From assembly GCF_029892515.1 (NCBI RefSeq), contig NZ_JARXVF010000001.1, positions 1,240,001 to 1,304,000 on the forward strand: a DNA stretch of 64,000 bases, in the 5' to 3' direction. The notes beneath the pieces were generated by a model that saw only the letters and a list, made by a program, of their open reading frames with translations, made no database searches and was not told the DNA's origin. Of this stretch, positions 51,969-61,584 are shown piece by piece. This DNA comes from Pseudaminobacter soli (ex Li et al. 2025). Lineage in GTDB: Bacteria; Pseudomonadota; Alphaproteobacteria; Rhizobiales; Rhizobiaceae. The position numbers and the translations under genes are program-made. The first letter of the stretch is position 1. Each line of letters opens with the position of its first letter.

Positions 51969-52079
51969 TTATGCCGGCTTCAGCGCCGGCTCGATATCGG
52001 TATGGACGAAATCGTCGCCCTTGAAAAGCAGCGGCAGATTGCGGGTCTTGGCAAGGGCATAGGAACCGGTCGCCCAAAT
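51969..52079 (-). pseudogene. VapC-type (PIN domain) toxin remnant, C-terminal fragment
   Basis: The 126-base gap between ubiB and coaBC reads, in one frame, SYALAKTRNLPLLFKGDDF then VHTDIEPALKPA and a stop, which closely matches the end of VapC PIN-domain toxins (YALAK, LLFKGDDF, TDI). Just upstream the neighbouring frame gives LGDRF, like the conserved LGDCF that precedes YALAK in intact toxins, so a two-base loss has broken the frame. The rest of the toxin and the antitoxin are missing, and ubiB's stop lies right at the boundary. It is a decayed fragment, not a functional gene. Confidence 0.6.
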
Positions 52080-52082
52080 CGT

Positions 52083-53657
52083 CTACAGCAGCTTCCAGCC
52101 GATCCAGATCAAGGTCAGCGCGATCACCCAAAGGGCGATGCGGCCGGAACGGGTGTTGCGCGCTTCGGCCTCGCCGATCGCCTTGGCCGTCGCCTTGTCG
52201 AAGCGCAGGCCGTGCTCGGCCATGGCGTCGATCTCGCGCGAGAGGCGCTCGGTGCGGGCGGCAAGCTCGGGCGCCTGGCGGGCCAGCGACACCAGCGCAT
52301 GCAAACCGTCGCGCGCATCGCTCAGCATGCCCCGGGGCCCCAGATTGTCGGCGATCCAGCCGCCCACCACGGGCTCCGATGTCTTCCACATGTTGAAATG
52401 CGGATCGAGCGTGCGGGCCACGCCCTCCACCACCACCATGGTCTTTTGCAACAGGATCAGCTCGGGGCGCGCCTGCATGTCGAACAGCTCTGTCACTTCG
52501 AACAACAAGGTCAGCAGCTTGGCCATGGAGATGGTCTCGGCCGGCTGGCCATGGATCGGCTCGCCGATGGCGCGGATGGCCTGGGCGAAGGCCGCCACAT
52601 TGTGCTTGCGCGGCACATAGCCGGCCTCGAAATGCACCTCGGCTACCCGCACATAGTTGCGCGTGATGAAGCCATAGAGGATCTCCGCCAGGAAGTGGCG
52701 TTCCTTCTTGCCGAGCCGGCCGGAGATGCCGAGATCGACGGCCACGATAGTGCCGTCGGCTTCGACGAACAGGTTGCCCGGATGCATGTCGGCATGGAAG
52801 AAGCCGTCGCGTAGCGTGTGGCGCAGGAAGGACTGGATCAGGTTGGAGGCGATCAGCGGCAGGTCATAGCCGGCAGCGCGCAGCCCTTCGACATCGCTCA
52901 TCTTGATGCCGTCGACCCACTCCATCGTCAGCACGTCGCGGCCGGTGCGCTCCCAGTCGACGTCGGGCACGCGGAAGCCGGGGTCGTCGCGCGTGTTTTC
53001 CCGGATCTCGGACAGCGCCGCCGCCTCGAGCCGCAAATCCATCTCGATGCGGGTGGTCTGCGCCAGCGTCTCGGTCACCTCGACCGGCTTCAGCCGCCGG
53101 GTGGAGGGCATGTAGCGTTCCTGCAGCCGGGCCGCGAGGAAGAAGCTTTCCAGATCGTTCTGGAAGGCCTTGCGCACGCCCGGCCGGATCACCTTTACGG
53201 CAACCTTGGACGGACCGACGTCGCGCTCGACCTCGGCGACATGGACCTGCGCGATGGATGCGGCGGCGACCGGCGAGCCCAGTTCGATGAAAAGATCGTT
53301 GACGGGACGTCCCAGCGAGCTCTCGATGGCATGCACCGCCTGCGCCCTGGGGAAGGTGTGCATGCGATCCTGCAGCAGCGCCAGATCGACGGCGATGTCG
53401 TTGCCGACAACGTCGGGGCGCGTCGCCAAAAACTGGCCGAGCTTGACATAGGAGGGTCCCAGCCGCGCCACCGCGCCGGCCAGTCGCTCCGAACGCTGGC
53501 GCCGGCGGGCGCCGCCGCGCGTCAAAAGCTTGGCGATGCGCCAGCCGAATTTCGGCAGGCCGGTCATGTCCTCGCCCGGCAAAGCCGCGACGACGCCCTC
53601 ACGCGTCAGAATCCATCCAGCCCGGACAAGCCGGAAAGCGGCACCTGCAGAACTCAT
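52083..53657 (-). CDS. ubiB: Ubiquinone biosynthesis kinase-like protein UbiB
   Basis: A 524-residue atypical kinase (ABC1/ADCK family) required for ubiquinone synthesis. KxGQ appears as VKLGQFLATR near residue 72; the Ala-rich nucleotide loop is SPVAAASIAQVHVAEV; VAVKVIRPGV supplies the ATP-binding Lys; the catalytic loop is FFHADMHPGNLFVEADG and the metal motif IVAVDLGISG. Two hydrophobic segments close the C-terminus (GRIALWVIALTLIWIGWKLL), as expected for a membrane-anchored UbiB. It starts 13 bases after ubiE. Confidence 0.95.
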   Translation of the reverse strand: MSSAGAAFRLVRAGWILTREGVVAALPGEDMTGLPKFGWRIAKLLTRGGARRRQRSERLAGAVARLGPSYVKLGQFLATRPDVVGNDIAVDLALLQDRMHTFPRAQAVHAIESSLGRPVNDLFIELGSPVAAASIAQVHVAEVERDVGPSKVAVKVIRPGVRKAFQNDLESFFLAARLQERYMPSTRRLKPVEVTETLAQTTRIEMDLRLEAAALSEIRENTRDDPGFRVPDVDWERTGRDVLTMEWVDGIKMSDVEGLRAAGYDLPLIASNLIQSFLRHTLRDGFFHADMHPGNLFVEADGTIVAVDLGISGRLGKKERHFLAEILYGFITRNYVRVAEVHFEAGYVPRKHNVAAFAQAIRAIGEPIHGQPAETISMAKLLTLLFEVTELFDMQARPELILLQKTMVVVEGVARTLDPHFNMWKTSEPVVGGWIADNLGPRGMLSDARDGLHALVSLARQAPELAARTERLSREIDAMAEHGLRFDKATAKAIGEAEARNTRSGRIALWVIALTLIWIGWKLL

Positions 53658-53670
53658 GCGAAGCCGCCCG

Positions 53671-54447
53671 TCACAGCTTCCAGCCGGAATGCAGGGCGGC
53701 GATGCCGCCGGAGTAGTTCCGGTATGAGACCCGGTCGAAGCCGGCCCGCGAGATCATCGCGGCGAAGTTCGACTGGTTGGGAAATTTGCGGATCGATTCG
53801 ACCAGATAGCTGTAGGGCTCGCCGTCGCCGGTCACGAGTTGGCCGATGCGCGGGATGGCGTTGAACGACCAGCTTTCATAGACCTTGTCGAGTATAGGCA
53901 TCTCGACTTCGGAGAACTCGAGGCAGAGGAAACGCCCGCCGGGCTTCAGCACGCGATAGGCCTCCGACAGCGCCTTGTCGATGCGCGGCACGTTGCGGAT
54001 GCCGAAGGCGATCGTATAGGCGTCAAAGGTCTCGTCGGGGAAAGGCAGTTCCTCGGCATTGGCCTCGACGAACTCGGTGTTCGCCGACAGGCCGCGCTTT
54101 TCGGCGCGCTCCTTGCCTACGGCCAGCATCGAGCCGTTGATGTCGAGCACGGTGGCATGCGCCTGCCGGTTCGAGGCCTCGACGATTCGGAAGGAAATGT
54201 CGCCGGTGCCGCCGGCCACGTCCAGCACGCGCCAGCCGGGCCGCTTGGGCGGATTGAGCCAGGCCACCATCGCATCTTTCCACAGGCGATGCAGGCCAGC
54301 CGACATAAGGTCGTTCATCAGGTCGTAGCGGCCGGCAACGCGGTGGAAAACCTCGTTGACCAGTCCCTGCTTCTCGTCCTGCCCTACGCTTTTGAAGCCG
54401 TAGGAGGTCTCCATGCCGCCGGCCACAGTGGTCCGTTGCTCTGACAT
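53671..54447 (-). CDS. ubiE: Ubiquinone/menaquinone biosynthesis C-methyltransferase UbiE
   Basis: A 258-residue SAM-dependent methyltransferase acting on demethylquinol rings. Typical stretches are [40 protein letters not shown], the SAM loop [16 protein letters not shown], and [20 protein letters not shown] with [14 protein letters not shown]. The end [15 protein letters not shown] and [18 protein letters not shown] is the classical UbiE ending. It heads the ubiE-ubiB-coaBC run. The start is at the ATG of [11 protein letters not shown]; a longer frame lies in the divergent promoter region of the adenosine deaminase gene. Confidence 0.96.
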   Translation of the reverse strand: MSEQRTTVAGGMETSYGFKSVGQDEKQGLVNEVFHRVAGRYDLMNDLMSAGLHRLWKDAMVAWLNPPKRPGWRVLDVAGGTGDISFRIVEASNRQAHATVLDINGSMLAVGKERAEKRGLSANTEFVEANAEELPFPDETFDAYTIAFGIRNVPRIDKALSEAYRVLKPGGRFLCLEFSEVEMPILDKVYESWSFNAIPRIGQLVTGDGEPYSYLVESIRKFPNQSNFAAMISRAGFDRVSYRNYSGGIAALHSGWKL

Positions 54448-54565
54448 TTTTTCCGATCCGCCATAAATCCGGCGGGACCATAGCCGATCAGAATGGGCGA
54501 CGCTATTGTTTAAGGCGCGGTGAAGAGCCGCGCTTTTCGGGGACAGACTTTGCGAGGGAGACCAG

Positions 54566-55540
54566 ATGCCTTTGAAAGCGGAATTGCACTGCCACATCGA
54601 GGGTGCGGCAGCGCCTGAGCTGGTGCTGAAACAGGCCGCCAAATATGGCAAGGATGTCTCCCACATCATCCGCGACGGCTCGTTTGTCTGGCACGATTTC
54701 ACCAGCTTCCTCGCGGCCTATGACGTGGCGTCCGACCTGTTCCGTACGGAAGACGACTACGCCAGGCTTTCCGAGCACTACCTGACCAGCCTGGCGCGCG
54801 ACGGCGCGATCTATTCCGAGGTCTTCACCTCGCCCGACCACGCCATCAAGGCCGGACTGTCGCCGCAGGCCTACACGGAAGCGCTCGGCGAAGGCATGCT
54901 GCGCGCCCGCGACAAGACCGGCATCGAGGGCCGCATGATCGTGACCGGCGTGCGCCATGTCGGCGTCGAATCGATCGAGGCGGCCGCGCGCTTTGCGGCC
55001 AAGTGCGACCATCCGCTGGTCACCGGCTTCGGCGTTGCCGGCGACGAGCGCCAGGGAGACATGGAAGATTATGTGCGCGCCTTCGAGATCGCGCGCGAAG
55101 CGGGGCTAGGCATCACCGTTCATGCCGGCGAGTTTGGCGGCTGGGAAAGCGTCAAGGCCGCGCTCGACCACATCCGCCCCTCGCGCATCGGTCACGGCGT
55201 GCGCGCTATTGAGAACCCGGACCTCGTCAAGCGCATCGCCGACGAGGGCGTGGTGCTGGAGTGCTGCCCCGGCTCCAACATCGCGCTCAAAGTGTTCGAC
55301 GATTTTGCCAGCCACCCCTTCCTGAAGTTGCAGGAGGCCGGGTGCAAGGTGACGCTCAATTCCGACGACCCGCCCTATTTCTGGACGACGCTGAAGCGCG
55401 AATACGATATCGCCGCGACGCATTTCGGCATGAGCGACAAGGCGCTTTCAGCGGTGACTCGCACAGCGATCGAAGCCGCCTTTGTGGACCGCAAGACCAA
55501 GGCGGCGCTATTATCGCGTCTTGACGCGCCAAAACGCTGA
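54566..55540 (+). CDS. add: Adenosine deaminase family protein
   Basis: A 324-residue TIM-barrel deaminase. Metal ligands are His in ELHCHIEG at the N-terminus, His in TVHAGEFGG with the catalytic Glu, and Asp in [15 protein letters not shown] supplies the catalytic His. It converts adenosine to inosine, but the adenine-deaminase branch of the same family is not excluded, since LNSDDP rather than LNTDDP is present. It stands at the head of a nucleoside-salvage region (upp next, then purine nucleoside phosphorylase, cdd, deoA). In many relatives mutM is divergent from ubiE; here add is. Confidence 0.85.
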   Translation: MPLKAELHCHIEGAAAPELVLKQAAKYGKDVSHIIRDGSFVWHDFTSFLAAYDVASDLFRTEDDYARLSEHYLTSLARDGAIYSEVFTSPDHAIKAGLSPQAYTEALGEGMLRARDKTGIEGRMIVTGVRHVGVESIEAAARFAAKCDHPLVTGFGVAGDERQGDMEDYVRAFEIAREAGLGITVHAGEFGGWESVKAALDHIRPSRIGHGVRAIENPDLVKRIADEGVVLECCPGSNIALKVFDDFASHPFLKLQEAGCKVTLNSDDPPYFWTTLKREYDIAATHFGMSDKALSAVTRTAIEAAFVDRKTKAALLSRLDAPKR

Positions 55541-55642
55541 AAATGGGCACAAAGCTGTGGGCTGGCGCGGGGCAGGCGGTTTCACCGGCTGCCCGCAACC
55601 GCTAATGTTGCGGCCACAGCAGAACCTTCAGGAGAGATTTCA

Positions 55643-56269
55643 ATGGGCGTCACAGTCGTCGACCATCCGCTTGTGCAGCACAAGCTCACCATCATGCGCG
55701 ACAAGGAAACGTCCACGGCGAGCTTCCGGCGGCTGCTGCGCGAAATCTCGCTGCTGCTCGGCTACGAGGTGACGCGCGACCTGGAGCTCACCACCAAATC
55801 CATCGAGACGCCCATCGAGACCATGGAAGCGCCGATCCTCGAGGGCAAGAAGCTAGTCTTCGCCTCGGTTTTGCGCGCCGGCAACGGGCTTCTGGAAGGT
55901 CTGCTCGATCTGGTGCCGGCCGCGCGCGTTGCCCATATCGGCCTCTACCGCGACCACGAGACGCTCGAAGCTGTGGAGTATTTCTTCAAGGCGCCGAGCG
56001 ACCTCGCCGACCGCCTGATCATCGTCGTCGACCCGATGCTGGCCACCGCCAATTCGGCCATCGCGGCCATCGACAAGCTGAAGGAGCGCGGCGCCACCAA
56101 CATGCGCTATCTGTGCCTGCTGGCAGCACCCGAAGGCATCGACCGCTTCACCAAGGCCCATCCGGACGTGCCGGTCTTCACCGCGGCAATCGACCGCCAG
56201 CTCAACGAGAAGGGCTACATCATCCCCGGTCTCGGCGACGCGGGCGACCGTCTCTACGGCACAAAATAA
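55643..56269 (+). CDS. upp: Uracil phosphoribosyltransferase
   Basis: A 208-residue salvage enzyme making UMP from uracil and PRPP. Features are [40 protein letters not shown], the loop [20 protein letters not shown], the PRPP motif [20 protein letters not shown] and the C-terminal uracil site [18 protein letters not shown]. The PRPP loop has AN where E. coli has GG. An AGGAGA ribosome site is eight bases upstream. It follows add by 102 bases, in which GGGCAG-GCGG/CCGG-CTGCCC forms a near-perfect hairpin. Confidence 0.95.
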   Translation: MGVTVVDHPLVQHKLTIMRDKETSTASFRRLLREISLLLGYEVTRDLELTTKSIETPIETMEAPILEGKKLVFASVLRAGNGLLEGLLDLVPAARVAHIGLYRDHETLEAVEYFFKAPSDLADRLIIVVDPMLATANSAIAAIDKLKERGATNMRYLCLLAAPEGIDRFTKAHPDVPVFTAAIDRQLNEKGYIIPGLGDAGDRLYGTK

Positions 56270-56341
56270 GCCAGAGCGACGGGCATTCTGATGAATGCTT
56301 TTCCGCCGCTCTAGCCGTTTTCTTAGCCGCATTTGTGCGAC

Positions 56342-56361
56342 GCCAGACGATTCCGTCTGGC
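56342..56361. repeat. Intergenic hairpin repeat between upp and the protease gene
   Basis: GCCAGACG and CGTCTGGC pair around ATTC, next to GCTGCAAAATGCTCTAG. This block has the look of a short dispersed rhizobial intergenic repeat. CATTC/GAATG near 56284-56297 is a second inverted pair. The 234-base gap contains no gene apart from these and the AT-rich leader of the protease gene. Confidence 0.5.
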
Positions 56362-56503
56362 TGCAAAATGCTCTAGGCCGTTTTACCGGCGATTAAGGAC
56401 ACGCGCCGAAATCCTTGCGAAACGCCACGGGAACGTCGTGGCGTTAAAGGCCCCGATACCATGCAGGCCTAAGTTCACCCTAATAAAAAGAACAGGGCGG
56501 CAC

Positions 56504-57055
56504 ATGCTACGCAAGTTGATCATCTTCTCCGTCTGCGCGGGAACCTCTGCGTCGTTCCCGGCGCTTTATCAGTCGAACCAGGAAGTGTTCCAGCGCATGC
56601 TGGTCTCCTTCCTGGGCAGCGACAAAATGACGACGGCATCCGTTTCGGCCATGCCGGCGTCGTTGCGTCCGAACGACACGAGCGGCCGCAAGGTGCGGCT
56701 GGCGGCCGACCAGCGCGGCCACTTCACCGCCGAGTTCACGATGAACGGGCGCCGGGTCGATGCCATGATCGACACCGGAGCGACAGTCGTGGCGATCAAC
56801 CGCTCGACGGCGCGGCGCATCGGCATTTCGCCGGCACAGATGGACTTTTCCGAGCAGGTCGATACCGCCAATGGCATGGCGCGCGCCGCACTCGTGACCA
56901 TCGACCGGCTGCAGATCGGCCAGGTCTCCCTCGACGATGTGCAGGCGGTGGTGATGGACGACAAGGCGCTGTCGGGCACGCTGGTCGGCATGAGCTTCCT
57001 CAACCGGCTCGGCAAGTACCAGGTCGAAAACGGCACGCTGGTGATGGTGCAGTAG
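56504..57055 (+). CDS. Retropepsin-like aspartic protease (TIGR02281 type)
   Basis: A 183-residue protein with an N-terminal membrane anchor or signal (LIIFSVCAGTSASFPALYQ) and a single aspartic-protease domain. The catalytic motif is DTGAT with Asp90, followed by VVAINRSTARRIGISPAQMD; the hydrophobic-hydrophobic-Gly flap region is GTLVGMSFLNRLGKYQVEN. Such proteins dimerise like retroviral proteases and are exposed to the periplasm. Substrates are unknown. It is a monocistronic gene after the upp gap. Confidence 0.88.
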   Translation: MLRKLIIFSVCAGTSASFPALYQSNQEVFQRMLVSFLGSDKMTTASVSAMPASLRPNDTSGRKVRLAADQRGHFTAEFTMNGRRVDAMIDTGATVVAINRSTARRIGISPAQMDFSEQVDTANGMARAALVTIDRLQIGQVSLDDVQAVVMDDKALSGTLVGMSFLNRLGKYQVENGTLVMVQ

Positions 57056-57093
57056 CGCCGCTGCCTGCCCCGGAGTGCTTCGCGGCTGGATAC

Positions 57094-58071
57094 CTATCCG
57101 GCCGCGCCGGCATCTTCGGAGCGGAAATGGCTGGGTGGCGCGCCGATGACGCGCTTGAAGGCCCGGCTGAAGGCCGCTTCCGATTCATAGCCGAGCCGCG
57201 TGGCGACGACCGCGATCTTGGCCCGGTCGCGGACGAGCCACTGCCGCGCCTGATGCATGCGCACCTGGGTGACGTATTTCAGCGGCGGCTGCCCGACGAT
57301 CGTTGCAAAGCGCTCGGCAAAACCCGAGCGCGAGGCGCCCATCATGCGGGCCAGGACCTCCACCGTCCAGTCGCGGTTCGGCTCGAGATGAATGGCGGCC
57401 AGCACCCGGCCGATATCCTTGTCTCGCACGGCGGCGATCCAGCCAGTGGAATCACCGCATCCCCGCTCCACCCATAGGCGAATGACGGTGGCGGCCAGCA
57501 CGTCGGCAAGACGAGCGAGGATGCCCCCCGCTCCCATCCGATCCATGGTGACCTCGCGCGCCATCGCATCCAGCAAGGCTGGAATTGCCGGCTCGTAAGC
57601 GTCGAGCCCATGGGTCAGCATCACGTCCGGCATCATGCCAAGCAGCGGGTGCAGGCTGTCGAGATTGAAATACATGCTGCCGCTGAAAAGCAGCGTACCC
57701 GGCCGGCAGCCTTCCTTCGGCCGACTGTCATCCGACACGCAGTAGATGTTCTTGCAGAGCTCAGTGACTGAATAGCCGGTGATCGGAGTTGCCTTGACGC
57801 CGGGCGCGCTCGCCAGCACATGGGCGGCACCGCGCGGCAGCAAGACCGCATCGCCGGCATTGAGCTCCACCCACTCGCCCGAAGGCTGCTTCAGCCAGCA
57901 GCCCTTCCTGCCGACGAAGTGGAAGCGCGCGCCCGCCTGCGCTGGAAATTCGGTGCCCCAGGGCTCCTTCATTTCGCAACGGCCGTATTCCACGCCGTCT
58001 AGGCGCAGGCCGCGCAATATGTCCGTCAGCGGGTCGCCGGTGATTGGAAGTTTGGACGATCGGTCAAGCAT
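57094..58071 (-). CDS. AraC-family regulator with cupin domain
   Basis: A 325-residue regulator. The N-terminal cupin-type effector domain (about residues 10-190) includes FHFVGRKGCWLKQPSGEWVE then LNAGDAVLLPRGAAHVL. The C-terminal AraC helix-turn-helix pair is LARMMGASRSGFAERFATIV and ATRLGYESEAAFSRAFKRVI. The start MLDRSSKLPITG lies 73 bases from the divergent NepI-like exporter gene, its most likely target. Members of this cupin-AraC group often control MFS exporters. A longer frame through the exporter gene was rejected. Confidence 0.88.
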   Translation of the reverse strand: MLDRSSKLPITGDPLTDILRGLRLDGVEYGRCEMKEPWGTEFPAQAGARFHFVGRKGCWLKQPSGEWVELNAGDAVLLPRGAAHVLASAPGVKATPITGYSVTELCKNIYCVSDDSRPKEGCRPGTLLFSGSMYFNLDSLHPLLGMMPDVMLTHGLDAYEPAIPALLDAMAREVTMDRMGAGGILARLADVLAATVIRLWVERGCGDSTGWIAAVRDKDIGRVLAAIHLEPNRDWTVEVLARMMGASRSGFAERFATIVGQPPLKYVTQVRMHQARQWLVRDRAKIAVVATRLGYESEAAFSRAFKRVIGAPPSHFRSEDAGAAG

Positions 58072-58144
58072 AATGGCGTTTCTAACATGGAAACTCCATA
58101 TCGTCACGCCCATTTTCCGCTCCCAATCATTCGGAGAGCCCATC

Positions 58145-59359
58145 ATGACCGAACCCGCAACAGGCGCCATCGACGCCGCATTTCTCGACCAGGCGCAGCC
58201 AGAGGAACGAACAGACCCCGCATGGGCCGCCGTGCTTTCCATGGCGCTAGGGGTCTTCGGACTGGTAACGGCGGAGTTCCTGCCGGCCAGCCTGCTCACA
58301 CCACTGGCGCAGGATCTCGGCGTGACCGAAGGCGCGGCCGGACAGGCTGTGACGGCCACTGCCGTGGTGGCAGCGATTGCCGCGCCCACGCTTGCGATCG
58401 CCACCAGGCGCATCGACCGCAGGCATGTGTTGTGGGGCCTGACGCTGATGCTGATCCTGTCCAACGTGCTGGCAGCAATCGCCTGGTCGCTGCCGGTGCT
58501 GCTGCTGGCGCGCGTTGTGCTGGGCATCGGGCTCGGCGGCTTCTGGTCGATGTCGGCGGCGATCACCATGCGGCTTGTGCCCAGCCACGTGCTGCCGCGC
58601 GCCATGTCGATCGTCCTCACCGGCGTTTCGCTCGCCACTGTCTGCGCCGCGCCGATCGGCGCCTATGTGGGCGACCTGTGGGGCTGGCGCAGCACATTCA
58701 TGCTTGCCGGCGTCATCGGCGTCGTCACGCTTTTGGTGCAGCTGGTGAGCGTGCCCAGCCTACCACCGGTCAACGTATCGAGCTTCCGCAGCCTGCTGGA
58801 CGTTGCCCGCAACCCGCTGATCCGGCTCGGGCTCGTCCTGATCCTGCTGCTGGCTTCCGGCCACTTTGCCGGCTTCACCTATGTCCGCGCTTTCCTTGAA
58901 CAGGTTCCGGCGCTCAGCATCGAAACGATCTCGCTCGTGCTGCTCGCTTTCGGCGTAGGTGGCTTCTTCGGCAATCTCGCCGGCGGCCTGCTGGCCGAGC
59001 GCAGCCTCAAGACTGCCGTATGCCTGGCTCCGCTGGTGATTGGCGCGACCGCGCTGTCGCTGCTCGTTCTGGGCGCGTCGCCAACCGCCGCGGCCATCTC
59101 GGTCGCGCTGTGGGGCTTTGCCTTCGGCGCGGTGCCGGTCAGCGTACAGACCTGGATGGTCCGTGCTGCACCCGATCAGGCCGAAAGCGCGGGCGGGTTG
59201 ATGGTGGCAACCTTCCAGGTGGCTATCGCGGCGGGCGCGGTGTTCGGCGGGCTTCTGGTGGACAATGCCGGCGTTGCCAGCGCATTCGCCTATTGCAGCC
59301 TCGTCGCCTTCCTGGCTGCCGCGGTGATGTTCTTCCGCGCACCCGCCATCAGGGCCTGA
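58145..59359 (+). CDS. MFS exporter, purine ribonucleoside type (NepI-like)
   Basis: A 404-residue 12-span major facilitator. Long similarity to E. coli NepI is visible: TAEFLPASLLTPLAQDLGV, TEGAAGQAVTATA, LGIGLGGFWSMSAAITMRLV and FGAVPVSVQTWMVRAAPDQA. NepI exports purine ribonucleosides such as inosine. That agrees with the neighbouring salvage genes (add, purine nucleoside phosphorylase, deoA, cdd, nucleoside ABC permeases). It is divergent from an AraC regulator and followed by a strong terminator. Another sugar or drug efflux role cannot be excluded. Confidence 0.82.
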   Translation: MTEPATGAIDAAFLDQAQPEERTDPAWAAVLSMALGVFGLVTAEFLPASLLTPLAQDLGVTEGAAGQAVTATAVVAAIAAPTLAIATRRIDRRHVLWGLTLMLILSNVLAAIAWSLPVLLLARVVLGIGLGGFWSMSAAITMRLVPSHVLPRAMSIVLTGVSLATVCAAPIGAYVGDLWGWRSTFMLAGVIGVVTLLVQLVSVPSLPPVNVSSFRSLLDVARNPLIRLGLVLILLLASGHFAGFTYVRAFLEQVPALSIETISLVLLAFGVGGFFGNLAGGLLAERSLKTAVCLAPLVIGATALSLLVLGASPTAAAISVALWGFAFGAVPVSVQTWMVRAAPDQAESAGGLMVATFQVAIAAGAVFGGLLVDNAGVASAFAYCSLVAFLAAAVMFFRAPAIRA

Positions 59360-59366
59360 AACGGCA

Positions 59367-59404
59367 CGGCGCGGCGGTTGAAAAACCGCCGCGCCGATTT
59401 TTTT
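59367..59404 (+). terminator. Strong intrinsic terminator after the exporter gene
   Basis: CGGCGCGGCGGTT pairs with AACCGCCGCGCCG around GAAA, followed by ATTTTTTT. It starts eight bases after the stop codon. Confidence 0.92.
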
Positions 59405-59435
59405 CTCCGGCCGGGCGCGAAAGCCAGGGCTTAAG

Positions 59436-60785
59436 TCAACTGCGCGGGCCGATGCGCCGGACCACCGCCTTGTTCGGGGTCGGCCTCGCATCGCCCAGCG
59501 TGTAAGCGGCGAGCACCGCTGCCGCTGCGCGCTCGGCATCCGCTTCGCCGCGTGCATGCACCAGCGCCAGCGCTTCGCCGGTTTTGACCTCGGTGCCGAC
59601 CGGCAACAACCGGGTGATGCCGACCGTGTGGTCGACGCCGTCTTCCGGCTTGATGCGGCCACCGCCCAGCGCCACCACCGCCATGCCGACGTCGCGAGTC
59701 TCGATATTCGACACGAAGCCGTCGCGCGGCGCCTTCACGGCAAATTCCAGCTTGGCCTTGGGCAGATAGGACGCGCACTTCTCGACGAAATCCGACGGCC
59801 CACCGAGCACGGCCACCATGCGCGAAAACACTTCGGCCGCTGCGCCGCTGTCCAGCACCTGCCGCGCACGCCGCTCGCCTTCCTGGTTGGAAGCGGCGAT
59901 GCCGGCCTGCTGCAGCATCTCGGCGGCCAGCGCCAGTGTGACCTGCTCCAGCCGGCGGTCGCGATGATGGCCGGTGAGGAAATCGACGGCGTTCTGCACT
60001 TCCACGGCATTGCCGGCGGCAGAGGCCAGCGGCTCGTCCATGCTGGTGATCAGCGCCGAGGTGGGCAAGCCCGCGCCATTCGCCACCTCGACCAGGCTGG
60101 TCGCGAGCGCTGTGGCATCGCGGCTCTTGGCCATGAAGGCGCCATTGCCGACCTTGACGTCGAGCACCAGCGACTGCAGCCCTGCCGCCAGCTTCTTCGA
60201 CAGGATCGAAGCGGTGATGAGCGGAACGGATTCGACGGTCGCCGTCACGTCGCGGATCGAATAGAGCCGCTTGTCGGCCGGTGCGAGGTTCGCCGTCTGG
60301 CCGATGATGGCGCAGCCCGTCTTCAGCACGGCATCGCGGAACAGGCCGTTATCCGGCTGGCTGACATAGCCGGGGATGGAATCCATCTTGTCCAGCGTGC
60401 CGCCGGTGTGGCCAAGGCCGCGGCCCGAAATCATCGGCACATAGGTCCCGCAGGCCGCCACGATGGGCGCCAGCATCAGAGAGACGTTGTCGCCGACGCC
60501 TCCGGTGGAATGCTTGTCGGTGACCGGGCCGGGCAGGTCTGACCAGTCGAGGACGTCTCCGGAGTCACGCATGGCAAGCGTCAGCGGCACCGCCTCGTCG
60601 CGGCTCATGCCGTTGAAGAAGACAGCCATGGCAAGTGCTGCCACCTGGCCCTCGGACACCGCGCCCGAGGTCAGCCCCTGGACAAAACCGGCAATCTCGT
60701 CGGCGGAGAGCGGCTTGCCGTCGCGCTTGCGGCGGATGATTTCCTGCGGAAGCAGGCTGCTTCCCCTCGCTGCGCCGCTACTCAT
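59436..60785 (-). CDS. deoA: Thymidine phosphorylase
   Basis: A 449-residue enzyme cleaving thymidine to thymine and deoxyribose-1-phosphate. Typical blocks are LPQEIIRRKRDGKPLSADEI, SGVLDWSDL-like GDVLDWSDLPGP, DKHSTGGVGDNVSLMLAPIV, GRGLGHTGGTLDKMDSIPG and VLDVKVGNGAFM. The C-terminal domain (GGGRIKPEDGVDHTVGI) is complete. The start overlaps the end of the purine nucleoside phosphorylase gene by eight bases. It is the last gene of the nucleoside ABC operon and converges on the exporter terminator. Confidence 0.95.
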   Translation of the reverse strand: MSSGAARGSSLLPQEIIRRKRDGKPLSADEIAGFVQGLTSGAVSEGQVAALAMAVFFNGMSRDEAVPLTLAMRDSGDVLDWSDLPGPVTDKHSTGGVGDNVSLMLAPIVAACGTYVPMISGRGLGHTGGTLDKMDSIPGYVSQPDNGLFRDAVLKTGCAIIGQTANLAPADKRLYSIRDVTATVESVPLITASILSKKLAAGLQSLVLDVKVGNGAFMAKSRDATALATSLVEVANGAGLPTSALITSMDEPLASAAGNAVEVQNAVDFLTGHHRDRRLEQVTLALAAEMLQQAGIAASNQEGERRARQVLDSGAAAEVFSRMVAVLGGPSDFVEKCASYLPKAKLEFAVKAPRDGFVSNIETRDVGMAVVALGGGRIKPEDGVDHTVGITRLLPVGTEVKTGEALALVHARGEADAERAAAAVLAAYTLGDARPTPNKAVVRRIGPRS

Positions 60786-61584
60786 CCAAAAACCCCTCGC
60801 GGAACATGGTCTTCAGCACCGTGGCCAGACGGGCGCCGCCGATGGGCGCCATGTCCTTGGTCTCTTCGTGTGAGAGCTCGGCTCCGGTCATGCCGGCGGC
60901 CAGATTGGTGATGACCGAGCAGGCCGCGACCTTGAGGCCGAAGAAGCGCGCCAGGATGACCTCCGGCACGGTCGACATGCCGACCGCATTGGCGCCCAGG
61001 ATGCGCACCATGCGGATTTCGGCCGGCGTCTCGAAGCTGGGGCCCGAGAACCACATGTAGACGCCCCGATGCAGCTTGATATCGGCGGTCGCCGCGGCGC
61101 GCTTCAGCGCAGCGCGCAGGCCGGGGTCATAGGCGCCGGTCATGCCGACGAAGCGGCGGTCGCTCGGCTCGCCGAACAGCGGATTGGTGCCGGAGAAATT
61201 GATGTGGTCCTCGATCAGCATCACCGAGCCGGGCAGCATGTCGGCGTCGACCGAACCGGCAGCATTGGTGAGCAGCAGATGCGTGATGCCGATGCCGGCC
61301 AGTGTCTCGATGACCGGCCGCATGGCGGCGGCATTGCCGTGCTCATAGTAGTGCGCACGGCCGGCCAGCATCAGCACCGACACACCGGCGAAATGGCCCG
61401 CAACGATCTCGCCGGCATGGCCGGTGACACCGCTGACCGGGAAGCCCGGCAGGTCGGCATAGGAGATGCGGACCGGCTTTTCGACCTCGTTGACGAGGCC
61501 GCCGAGACCCGAGCCGAGCACGAGCGCGACGCGCGGCGCGAGCCCGCCCAGCCGCTCGACGAGATGATCGATCGCTTCCTTCAT
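60778..61584 (-). CDS. Purine nucleoside phosphorylase (trimeric, 6-oxopurine type)
   Basis: A 268-residue phosphorylase releasing hypoxanthine or guanine and ribose-1-phosphate. The family 2 features are VLGSGLGGLVNEVEKPVRIS, phosphate and substrate residues in LAGRAHYYEHGNAAAMRPVI, NAAGSVDADMLPGSVMLIED, and VGMSTVPEVILARFFGLKVA. SVITNLAAGMTGAELSHEET carries the Asn that in this group favours 6-oxopurines over adenosine. Length suits PunA/XapA. The start overlaps the cdd stop by four bases. Methylthioadenosine phosphorylase is excluded by the Asn-type site. Confidence 0.92.
   Translation of the reverse strand: MKEAIDHLVERLGGLAPRVALVLGSGLGGLVNEVEKPVRISYADLPGFPVSGVTGHAGEIVAGHFAGVSVLMLAGRAHYYEHGNAAAMRPVIETLAGIGITHLLLTNAAGSVDADMLPGSVMLIEDHINFSGTNPLFGEPSDRRFVGMTGAYDPGLRAALKRAAATADIKLHRGVYMWFSGPSFETPAEIRMVRILGANAVGMSTVPEVILARFFGLKVAACSVITNLAAGMTGAELSHEETKDMAPIGGARLATVLKTMFREGFLDE

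Noticed and set aside
51969-52079. Functional short ORF between ubiB and coaBC
   Set aside because: No start codon or ribosome site; the match is only to the toxin's C-terminus and the frame is broken upstream.
58072-58638. Upstream extension of the AraC frame through the exporter gene
   Set aside because: It runs antisense through a clear MFS gene, and the family start fits the ATG at 58071.
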